From positions 1 through 64,000 of the forward strand of contig JAJFVF010000002.1 in assembly GCA_021371935.1 (NCBI GenBank): a stretch of DNA of 64,000 nucleotides, written 5' to 3'. Within the stretch, counting starts at the first letter, position 1. The number at the start of each line of letters is the position of its first letter. Positions 1 through 8,100 of this stretch are shown here, one piece after another. Source of the DNA: a bacterium. GTDB lineage: Bacteria; Armatimonadota; UBA5829. The notes beneath the pieces were generated by a model, which was not told where the DNA came from, ran no database searches, and worked only from the letters and a program-made list of their open reading frames with translations. The position numbers and the translations under genes were made by a program.

Positions 1-161
1 TCAAGTGCATATCAAATGCCGATGCAAGGCAATATCTTGCTAATATCAAACGTTTGATTGTATCAATCTGGCGATCACAGATAATATACGCAAATATGGT
101 CGATTATGTATATAAGGCTAATGGGATTTGAGACAGCCTCTGACGTCCCGAAATAGCCCTC

Positions 162-467
162 TCACTTATCATTCTCCTTGAGAAACCAATCTGCCGCCAG
201 GTCATCCCAATTCGGATTCATCGACTCTATAAGCTGAAGCTTCCAAGCCCTATTCCATTTCTTTATTTGTTTCTCTCGGGCTATGGCAGCATTCACATCT
301 GAAGTTTGGTCGAAATAGACAAGCATATTAACATTATACTTCTTGGTGAAGCCTTCTAGCTTTCCTTGCTTGTGTTCATACATTCTGCGCTGGAGATTAT
401 TAGTAACGCCGACATATAGTGTTCCATTTCTCTTGCTTGCAAGAATGTATACGTAGTATTGGTTCAT
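162..467 (-). CDS. GIY-YIG nuclease-domain protein
   Basis: The 101-residue protein is a single GIY-YIG domain of the UvrC/YhbQ-like superfamily. The first strand reads YYVYILASK and is followed by TLYVGVTNNLQRR, the expected tyrosine, glycine and arginine positions; a conserved glutamate and REKQIKKWNR follow. Small stand-alone members of this family are common in bacteria, often next to repeats or mobile DNA, and are presumed DNA-cleaving, but few have a known role. The gene lies 60 bases from a palindromic repeat and has no clear operon partner. The family call is secure; the biological role is not known. Confidence 0.85.
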   Translation of the reverse strand: MNQYYVYILASKRNGTLYVGVTNNLQRRMYEHKQGKLEGFTKKYNVNMLVYFDQTSDVNAAIAREKQIKKWNRAWKLQLIESMNPNWDDLAADWFLKENDK

Positions 468-527
468 CTTTTTCTAGATTCCCACATCCACATAAACAAT
501 GTTATTTCCGGCCGCTCCAACAACCGT

Positions 528-612
528 GTCATTCCCGACTTGATCGGGAATCCAGAGAGTTTGCGCCCTAATACGGCAACAGCGCCTAGATTCCCGCTTT
601 CGCGGGAATGAC
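528..612. repeat. Palindromic intergenic repeat (MITE/REP-like)
   Basis: An 85-base element is bounded by the perfect inverted ends GTCATTCCCG (528-537) and CGGGAATGAC (603-612). Each end itself forms a small hairpin, such as ATTCCCGCTTTCGCGGGAAT at the right end. Translation gives the peptide words FPRKRESR and WIPDQVGND, which I recognise as spurious ORFs that recur in unrelated bacterial genomes carrying this repeat class. It sits directly between two minus-strand genes and touches the 3' end of the 619-1263 gene. Confidence 0.7.
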
Positions 613-618
613 AGATTA

Positions 619-1263
619 TCACATCTGTTGTTTATTGCTTTTAGGATAACGGCTTTCCGTAACAACTGAATCATGTCCGGCATCAGGGGATGCCGAACCA
701 TTTAGTTTACTTCGCTTTCCTGTGCATCCAATGAACATGGGTTTCCGGCCTTTGAGCTGCTTATTGACGAATCTAATAATTTCACTGTCAAGCCGATATC
801 CGTGAATATTTTGGAAGAGCTCTTCAATCTTGCTCAAACCGGAGCAATCTTTGAGAATTTGTCGAGTTTGCGTAAGGTTATCGTAGAATTGCTTAGTCCT
901 GTGGGTTTTCTCATTGCTGTCAGTAATGTAATAGATGTCCTCTAAACCCATAAGAGCCGAGACACATTGAATTACTATTCTATCATCAAGATAGAATGCT
1001 TGTTGATCGCATAACTCTGCAACAGCAAGTACAGTTTCGTCTACGATCTCCTTACGTTCCTCAGGAGTATAATCATCATTTTCTAATACTTCAGCAGCCA
1101 CTTTAGAAAAGTTATTGGTAATTCGGAACAAGTCTTCATATACCTCTATGCGTTTTGCGAAAAGTTGCTGGGAATATGGCTCAACACGACTACTTCTTCT
1201 AAAGAATTCATTAATTACTAGGCCAATCACAACACCTATTATTCCAATCCAAGCAGATTCCAT
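619..1263 (-). CDS. Membrane-anchored protein of unknown function
   Basis: I do not recognise a family. The 214-residue protein starts with one hydrophobic segment (about residues 3-20, ESAWIGIIGVVIGLVINEF) followed by basic residues, so it is probably a single N-terminal membrane anchor. The rest is a soluble, probably mostly helical cytoplasmic domain rich in charged residues. The start at 1263 is preferred over the upstream in-frame codon at 1293 because AGGAG lies 8 bases ahead of it. The C-terminal tail is low in hydrophobics and ends next to the palindromic repeat, so the last residues may have been altered by repeat insertion. Confidence 0.55.
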   Translation of the reverse strand: MESAWIGIIGVVIGLVINEFFRRSSRVEPYSQQLFAKRIEVYEDLFRITNNFSKVAAEVLENDDYTPEERKEIVDETVLAVAELCDQQAFYLDDRIVIQCVSALMGLEDIYYITDSNEKTHRTKQFYDNLTQTRQILKDCSGLSKIEELFQNIHGYRLDSEIIRFVNKQLKGRKPMFIGCTGKRSKLNGSASPDAGHDSVVTESRYPKSNKQQM

Positions 1264-1360
1264 TACAAGTGCTCCTTGTTGGTTATAATACACAGCCTAA
1301 TCCGCATTCTATCCACAACCAGTCCGCCTGTCAACGCCAACCAGCCCCTCCCTTCCCCAG

Positions 1361-1400
1361 CACCCAACACCTAACACCTAACACCTAACACCTAACACCC
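1361..1400. repeat. Heptamer tandem repeat (ACACCTA)n
   Basis: Five consecutive copies of a 7-base unit (CACCTAA, the first as CACCCAA) plus a partial sixth copy lie in the gap before the ppdK ribosome-binding site. It matches the short-word repeats that fill other intergenic gaps in this window (about 50.2, 53.0, 54.4 and 55.5 kb). No function is evident. Confidence 0.8.
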
Positions 1401-1526
1401 ATCATCCACCTCACTAAAAGTTTATTAATTACCAATTGGGCGGAAGGAATTCTCTTGGCCGCCGAATAAGTTTTATGGTTGGTACGACAACTAATAAGCA
1501 AGTAGATATATAGGAGGAATTACTTG

Positions 1527-4187
1527 ATGTCTGACAAGAAACGCGTGTACCTCTTCCGCGAAGGTAACGCTACGATGAGAGACCTTCTCGGAGGCAAGGG
1601 CGCTAACCTGGCGGAGATGACCAATATCGGTCTGCCTGTTCCGCCCGGATTCACCATCACCACCGAGACCTGCAACGAATATACCAAGCTCGGTAAGCTT
1701 CCCGACGGACTTTGGGAAGATGTGCTAGCCGCTCTTGCCGACGTCGAGAAGGACATGGGCAAGAAACTGGGTGATGCCAACAATCCCCTGCTCGTATCGG
1801 TCCGCTCCGGCGCGAAGTTTTCCATGCCTGGTATGATGGACACCGTCCTTAACCTTGGTCTCAACGATGATACCCTCAAGGGAATCGTCGCCGCCAACGG
1901 TAACGAGCGGTTCGCTTACGACGCCTATCGCCGATTCCTGATGATGTTCTCCGACATCGTGCTTTCAGGCGATTATCCAAAGCTGGCCAAGCATCACTTC
2001 GAGATCATCTTCGACGCCCTCAAAGAGAAGAAAGGCGCCAAGGTCGATACGGAAGTAGATGCCGAGGGCCTCAAGGAACTGGTCGCTCAGTATAAAGTGT
2101 ATTATAAGGAAGTCACCGGCAGCGACTTCCCGACAGACCCGATGGAGCAGCTCAAACTGGCTATCATAGCCGTATTCAAGAGCTGGAACAACGAGAGAGC
2201 CATCATCTACCGCAACCGCGAGAAGATCTCCCACGACCTCGGAACCGCCGTCAACGTTCAGACGATGGTCTTCGGTAACATGGGCGACGACTGCGGTACC
2301 GGTGTTGCCTTCACCCGCAACGCCGCCAACGGTGAGAACAAGCTCTTCGGCGAGTTCCTCAAGAACGCTCAGGGCGAGGATGTCGTGGCCGGCGTGCGAA
2401 CCCCTGAAGAGATTGCGCAGCTTGCCAACGAGTTCCCCGCAATCTACAAGCAGTTCACCGATATCGCGCAGAAACTCGAAGATCACTATCGCGATATGCA
2501 GGACATCGAGTTCACCATCGAGAAGGGCCGACTCTTCATCCTTCAGTGCCGCAACGGCAAGCGCACAGGCGTTGCAGCCGTCAAGATTGCTGTAGACATG
2601 GTCAATGAGAAGCGCATCACAAAGGAAGAGGCTCTGATGAGAGTCCCGCCGGAAGCTCTCGAACAGCTCCTCCACCCGCGCATCAAGACTGCCAAGGGCG
2701 CCAAGGAGATCGCAAAGGGTCTGAACGCAGGACCCGGCGGCGCGTCGGGCAAGATCGCTCTGGATTCCAAGACCGCTATCGCAATGGCCTCCAAGGGCGA
2801 GAAAGTCATCCTCGTTCGCAAAGAGACCAACCCGGACGACCTCGGCGGAATGCTTGCCGCTAAGGGTGTTCTTACCCAGCTCGGCGGACGCACCAGCCAC
2901 GCGGCTCTCATCGCCCGCCAGTACGGCATCCCGACAGTCTGCGGATGCGGCGCCGTCAAGATCGACGAAGCCAAGAGGCAGGTCAACGTGGGCGATATCG
3001 TGCTCAAAGAAGGCGACGTCATCACAATCGATGGAACCCTCGGCCTGGTATACAACGTTCAGCTCGAGACCGAGCCCGCGACAGTCACCGGCGACTTCGG
3101 CACATTCATGGGCTGGGCTGATGAAGTCCGCAAGCTCAAGGTCTGCGCCAACGCCGACAACCCCGAGCATGCAGCCGACGCGGTCGCACTCGGAGCAGAA
3201 GGCATCGGACTCTGCCGCACTGAGCACATGTTCCTCGGTGCAGAGCGCACCCCGCTGGTAGCCAACATGATCCTTGCCGAAGACGAGAAGACCCGCCAGG
3301 AAGCTCTGGACAAACTGCTTCCTCTGCAGCGCAATGACTTCGTGGGTATCTTCAAGGCAATGGGCGGCAGGCCGGTCACAGTAAGACTGATCGACCCACC
3401 TCTGCATGAGTTCCTGCCTAACATGGACGAGCTGCTGGTCGAGGTGACTGAACTTCGCTGCAAGAACCCGAACTCTCCTGAGCTGCCTGAGAAGGAAAAG
3501 CTTCTCAAGAAGGTCGTGGATATGCACGAGCAGAACCCGATGCTCGGCCTTAGAGGCTGCAGGCTCTCGATCTACATGCCTGGCATCGTAAACATGCAGG
3601 TTGGCGCTATCATAGGAGCTGCCTGTGAGGTCAAGAAGTCCGGCATGGAAGTGCATCCTGAGATCATGATCCCGCTCATCGGCACCGTCAATGAGCTCAC
3701 ATATCTCAAGAAGCAGCTTACTCAGGTCGCAGATGAGACTATGAAGGCTGAGGGCATCAAGGTCGACTACATGATCGGCACGATGATCGAGATCCCGCGC
3801 GCAGCCCTTACTGCTGATGAGATCGCCAAGGAAGCTCAGTTCTTCAGCTTCGGCACCAACGACCTGACCCAGATGGGCTATGGTATCAGCCGCGACGATG
3901 CCGCCAAGTTCCTGCCTCTGTATATCGACAAGCAGATCTTCAAGACCGACCCGACCGACACTATCGATCAGAAGGGCATCGGTCGACTGATGAAGATTTG
4001 TGTCGAGGATGCCAAGGCAGTTAACCCGACGATCAAGCTCGGAATCTGCGGAGAGCACGGTGGAGAGCCGGACAGCGTCAAGTTCTGCCACAGGATCGGC
4101 CTGAACTACGTATCCTGCTCACCGAAGAGAATCCCGGTTGCCAGACTCGCTGCTGCACAGGCAGTTATCGAGGAGAAGAGCAAGTAA
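1527..4187 (+). CDS. ppdK: Pyruvate, phosphate dikinase
   Basis: This 886-residue enzyme interconverts pyruvate, ATP and phosphate with PEP, AMP and pyrophosphate. All three family domains are present at normal length: the N-terminal ATP-grasp part (GGKGANLAEM near residue 22, MPGMMDTVLNLGLND near 100); the swivelling phosphohistidine domain (GGRTSHAALIAR, catalytic His near 457); and the C-terminal PEP/pyruvate barrel ending in GICGEHGGEP, which carries the catalytic cysteine near 840. The ATG at 1527 follows AGGAGG by 9 bases; the TTG codon directly before it is less likely. The gene is alone on the plus strand and ends at a clear terminator, so it is monocistronic. Confidence 0.97.
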   Translation: MSDKKRVYLFREGNATMRDLLGGKGANLAEMTNIGLPVPPGFTITTETCNEYTKLGKLPDGLWEDVLAALADVEKDMGKKLGDANNPLLVSVRSGAKFSMPGMMDTVLNLGLNDDTLKGIVAANGNERFAYDAYRRFLMMFSDIVLSGDYPKLAKHHFEIIFDALKEKKGAKVDTEVDAEGLKELVAQYKVYYKEVTGSDFPTDPMEQLKLAIIAVFKSWNNERAIIYRNREKISHDLGTAVNVQTMVFGNMGDDCGTGVAFTRNAANGENKLFGEFLKNAQGEDVVAGVRTPEEIAQLANEFPAIYKQFTDIAQKLEDHYRDMQDIEFTIEKGRLFILQCRNGKRTGVAAVKIAVDMVNEKRITKEEALMRVPPEALEQLLHPRIKTAKGAKEIAKGLNAGPGGASGKIALDSKTAIAMASKGEKVILVRKETNPDDLGGMLAAKGVLTQLGGRTSHAALIARQYGIPTVCGCGAVKIDEAKRQVNVGDIVLKEGDVITIDGTLGLVYNVQLETEPATVTGDFGTFMGWADEVRKLKVCANADNPEHAADAVALGAEGIGLCRTEHMFLGAERTPLVANMILAEDEKTRQEALDKLLPLQRNDFVGIFKAMGGRPVTVRLIDPPLHEFLPNMDELLVEVTELRCKNPNSPELPEKEKLLKKVVDMHEQNPMLGLRGCRLSIYMPGIVNMQVGAIIGAACEVKKSGMEVHPEIMIPLIGTVNELTYLKKQLTQVADETMKAEGIKVDYMIGTMIEIPRAALTADEIAKEAQFFSFGTNDLTQMGYGISRDDAAKFLPLYIDKQIFKTDPTDTIDQKGIGRLMKICVEDAKAVNPTIKLGICGEHGGEPDSVKFCHRIGLNYVSCSPKRIPVARLAAAQAVIEEKSK

Positions 4188-4216
4188 TAAGCCTGATGGC
4201 TCAAATAAGATAGACG

Positions 4217-4254
4217 ATCCCCTGGTCGGCACAGAGCCGGCTGGGGGATTTTTT
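4217..4254 (+). terminator. Rho-independent terminator of ppdK
   Basis: The hairpin pairs ATCCCC (4217-4222) with GGGGAT (4244-4249), with a second inner stem CGGC/GCCG. It is followed directly by a run of six T residues, 30 bases after the ppdK stop codon. Confidence 0.85.
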
Positions 4255-4286
4255 GCATTTTAGTCAAAACGAACTGAGCGTAAAAT

Positions 4287-4709
4287 CTAAAAAATTGAGC
4301 GTGGGGAGTTCGTTTTGACTCCTTTTTTATGTGAAGTTGCTCTTTTCTTCTCCAGAGCCGCGATTGCGCGGTACAGATGGACATCGATAGAGCGTTCATA
4401 TCTGGTGATGCGCTCGTACGATGTAGTCGGGCGAAGTGGGTCTATCTGGCGGCACATTACGCGGTTCTCCATCGCCCGCGCACGCTCCAACCGGTACAGG
4501 CAGTCGGCTATACGCTTGACCAGTTCCTCTTCAAGTGCGTCCTCCGGCTGATAGTGGTCCCGCATGCGCTCGTGAATCTCCCGGGAGTTGACGCAGAGTT
4601 CCTCGGCAAGCTTTTCCAGGGCATGCGGAGCCCTGGCAGTAAGGCCGTGTTTCATGGCATTGAGCGAACTGCGCTTCTTGCCCTCTTCTGTTTTGGGTCC
4701 TGTGGCCAT
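4287..4709 (-). CDS. Conserved unknown protein with GPKTEEGKxRSSxNAxKHGL motif
   Basis: This 140-residue protein opens with MATGPKTEEGKKRSS and NAMKHGLTAR. I recognise this signature from small uncharacterised proteins scattered, often in many copies, through environmental bacterial genomes; no function is known to me. The rest is helical and charged (LEEELVKRIADCLYRLERAR). ATG 4709 is chosen because GGAGG stands 6 bases upstream, inside the end of the preceding tiny gene. It is the last of three minus-strand genes with gaps of 1 and 6 bases, so they are probably translated together. Confidence 0.65.
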   Translation of the reverse strand: MATGPKTEEGKKRSSLNAMKHGLTARAPHALEKLAEELCVNSREIHERMRDHYQPEDALEEELVKRIADCLYRLERARAMENRVMCRQIDPLRPTTSYERITRYERSIDVHLYRAIAALEKKRATSHKKGVKTNSPRSIF

Positions 4710-4710
4710 T

Positions 4711-4791
4711 TTAATCCTCCTCATCATCCATTTGCGCGCGTTTGATAATTTCGGCAAGAGCTTCAGACGGGTCGACCTGAGGCGCAGGCAT
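4711..4791 (-). CDS. Tiny acidic ORF (26 residues), middle gene of trio
   Basis: An ATG at 4791 opens a 26-codon frame (MPAPQVDPSEALAEI then IKRAQMDDEED). It ends one base before the start of the 140-residue gene, and its 3' end carries that gene's Shine-Dalgarno GGAGG. The product is acidic and may form a helix. Its support is positional only: the tight spacing on both sides. It could be a leader peptide for coupled translation rather than a functional protein. Confidence 0.4.
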   Translation of the reverse strand: MPAPQVDPSEALAEIIKRAQMDDEED

Positions 4792-4797
4792 AGTGAT

Positions 4798-4941
4798 TTA
4801 GGTCTTGATGATACCGGCTACAATCTCCGCGGCGACCTCCACCTCTGACTGGGCGAGCAGGGCCGGGAAATCATCGATCACCTGGGCAAGGACACGGGTG
4901 CACTTGCGAGCGATTTTCTGGTGCTGGGTTGGGTTTAGCAT
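4798..4941 (-). CDS. Small ORF (47 residues), first gene of trio
   Basis: The 47-codon frame starts at ATG 4941 after GGAGAAAACC and reads MLNPTQHQKIARKCTRVLAQ, then VIDDFPALLAQSEVEVAAEI. It is mostly helical and mildly amphipathic. It lies 6 bases ahead of the 26-codon frame and looks like the first gene of the trio. I do not recognise a family. Together with the 140-residue protein it may be the passenger set of a small repeated element. Confidence 0.45.
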   Translation of the reverse strand: MLNPTQHQKIARKCTRVLAQVIDDFPALLAQSEVEVAAEIVAGIIKT

Positions 4942-5039
4942 GGTTTTCTCCTTTCTGAACTGGTTGACGGTCGGCTTGTGGTGGTGGAGGTTGGATGGAT
5001 GTGAGTAAAAAATGCCTTCTATAATTAGAAAGCAACGAA

Positions 5040-5101
5040 TCGGCCAAAATGTAGTTAACAGGCCATGATATTTCAGTTAAATGTTGTGCGCCTGTTGTAT
5101 T
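5040..5101 (+). repeat. XRE-element repeat, fragment D
   Basis: About 60 bases match the non-coding part of the XRE repeat found at 11.25 and 19.1 kb, in the same orientation. The best-conserved block is 5071-5098, where the three copies share TTTCAG, TAAAT and a TTGT end. No HTH coding sequence accompanies this copy. It lies 44 bases from the stop codon of the large FG-GAP gene. Confidence 0.55.
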
Positions 5102-5141
5102 CAAAGAATTTTTGCTTTCAGAATGATAGGCAGGCGGCCGA

Positions 5142-8100
5142 TTAGTAGCCTGTGATATCATTTTTCGAACGCACTATAACTGTCTTTTGCAGCTCATTGT
5201 TATACTTTTCACATGAAGAAATGCCAATTATACATACATATGACCAGTTAGGATCAAATGAAAGCCCATTAGGAGCGATGCATTTTACGGTATCCCCGGA
5301 GCCGTCATCAATAACAAACGTTGATGATTGAGTATCAAGCTGTTTTATCTTGCCCCAGGTAGTAATGAGCAGCCCAATGTTGTTGACGCCACTATTTTTC
5401 ATCCATTTATGCATCGGTTTGCCATTTGAATCAAAAATAATCCCGTAGCCCCAAACGCCCATTTGTAGTCCGTATTGCCCTCCGCCGAGTAAGCGGTTGT
5501 TAAGGCCTAAAGGCTTTATACTCCCACTTCCAGAGCGTGTATAGACAGCATTATAAATATACCGTTCTCCATTGACGTTTGTTGCAACATTGCCGCCAAT
5601 ATTCAATTCATCGCCTATATTAGGAATGGTTGCACTCTCAACTCGAATTCCACATGTTCTATCAGCATTTTCCACATAGAAGAAACCATCATATACCGCT
5701 GTGACAATCATCAATGCGCATGCAACGAACTTTCCCTCCTGGGCGAATTTAAATGCTGACGGTTGTGACAGTGCAGTTGACTGCTCTGCTGCCCAGGCCG
5801 AACCTGTTAGTGCTGTATCTATGGCTTGGACACTCCAGTAAAAATTGCGGGTGCTAGGTATTTTTAGTGTCCAAGATGTAGTGTTTGCGTAGCCTGGCAC
5901 AGGTATACGCCTCTTGCCGGTAGTCAAATCAGCTTCACCGCTATAAATATCATCCTTACCTGGTTGAGTACCGACTTTAATTACATATGTCAGGTTGGCA
6001 GAAGCTGTTTGAGCATCGAATGAGGGGGCCCAATGGAATGTGGTACCTTCACCCGATACGATAGTGGTAAGGTGAGCAGGAGCTGACGGCGGTGTATTTC
6101 GCAATCCTGTGTCATTACGATATATGAGTATATGGTTTGGATATGCGTTATCATAAGCAAGTAAATCGATATCATTGTCGCCGTCATAATCGCCGACTGC
6201 CATTATTGTAGCTCCAGATATAATCGGATCTGTTGCCATAAACTGATTGTTGCCGAGGTTGTAGAAGCAGTAAAGAGATGTTCCAATGCAACACATAATA
6301 TTCAGACTTCCACAATTGTCACAATCGGCCCATTGAATCAGGGAACTACCGGAGAGTCTCAAATTGATGTCTGAGAACTTATCACTACCATCATTATGGT
6401 AAACACGAGTATAAGAAGGGCTAACAAGATAATCGCCTGCGAGTATATCCTGACGCCCGTCACCATCATAGTCGCCCCAACACATGCTGCTGCCTCTTAT
6501 GCTGTTTTCAGTAGCAACAAATAAGCCGTTGTCGCTGCGGTAGACGTGAATTGAATAGTCAAGTGGCATTTTATAGATTGCAAGATCCAAGTCACCGTCA
6601 TTATCATAATCAGCCCAAGCTGATCCACATCCCCACGGTAGGCCGGTATCGACCTCTGCAAACGTGCCGTTATCATTGTGCAATATCTTACTTCCTGTTG
6701 CTAGATCCAAGTGCCCATCGTTATCATAATCGCCCCAAACAACTGATGCAGCACCAACTGTTGTGAATGTGACTGACTCAGTAAACTTGCCGCCTCCATC
6801 ATTATGAAATATCTTAGTGACATAACCTCTCATATTTATTGGATCTGTGGTGCAGGACATTGCTAAATCCAGCCTGCCGTCATTGTCGTAATCACCCCAG
6901 GCCAGCGCGGTGCAGCATATTGCTGGAAGATTTGCCCCCGCATCTGTAAAGGTTCCACCATTATTGCGGTAGATTGCAATACTATAGACTCCGCCACTTA
7001 CAATACCTGCCAACGCCAAATCCAGTTGACCATCATTATCATAATCACCCCAGGCGGCAGTGGAGGCGCTAAGTGTGGGCAGCCCGCATGATAGCTTTGT
7101 GAAGCTTTGTGCAGTGGCTGTATAATTCTCCGTGCTGATGTCACTAGTTATATTCTGATAGGACTTATTGGGAGGAGCAAACCAATAGCCGGGCTGGCTG
7201 GCTGTCACCTTGCCACTCCAGCCCATCGGAACACCTAATGCGTATGAACCGTCGGCATTAGTTACTGCAGAGATTCCATCATTAGTGCGGATGACTACCT
7301 GAGCTACTCCGGCACCTCCCGAAGTGCGAACATAACCTCTGATGCCTGGTAATGCAACAAATGAAGCTACAGGAGCCCAAGATGAACCTGCATACGACGT
7401 ATCAATGGATTGAACACTCCAGTACAATGGGCCGCCCGGGCAGCCTTTGAGAGGACAAGACCACGACAGACATTTTTGAGCATTGCCGATGGCAGGTATG
7501 TAACGCAGTCCTGAGGATGCGTTGGCCATTGCAGAGATTACATCATTGCCACCCTGAATTGTTCCGACACGAACATTGTAAGAAAGCCCCAAGACAGGCG
7601 TTTCGGCATCACTACCAGGCAGCCATGAAAACACCACGCGACCATCGGCAACTTTAGCAGACAAGCCTGTGGGTGGTTGAGGTAGAATATTTCCAGCAAA
7701 GGTAGTGTTTTTAATTACACAAGTGGTGCTTGTGGAATATCCCCCAAGAAGTATATCCAGGTCACCGTCATTATTATAATCTGCCCAAATACATGAGTTA
7801 TACGGAATAGACGTCCCCACATTGGTGGGTGCAAGTGTAATGCCTGAGTTTACAAATCCTGCATTATTGTCATTATGGAAAATTCCACAGCCGTTGACAA
7901 GGAGATCAAGGTCACCGTCATTGTCATAATCACCCCAGGCAACTGAATCGCACATAGATGGAAATGTGAAGTCTGAATTGGTAAAATGACCGTTTCCATC
8001 ATTGGAATAGACTCTGACAAAACCTATGTTATTTTCTTTACCTGATACAGCTAAGTCTATATCACCATCGTTGTCATAGTCGCCTGCTGCCATATACCAA

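Noticed and set aside
1-161. Left edge of the window
   Set aside because: No credible gene or RNA was seen; only intergenic sequence downstream of the GIY-YIG gene.
474-701. 75-codon minus-strand frame
   Set aside because: It is the translation of the palindromic repeat (FPRKRESR..WIPDQVGND words), a known false gene in genomes with this repeat.
1965-4091. 708-codon frame opposite ppdK
   Set aside because: It is antisense to a strongly conserved gene in GC-rich DNA; it has no ribosome-binding site and its sequence has no family features.
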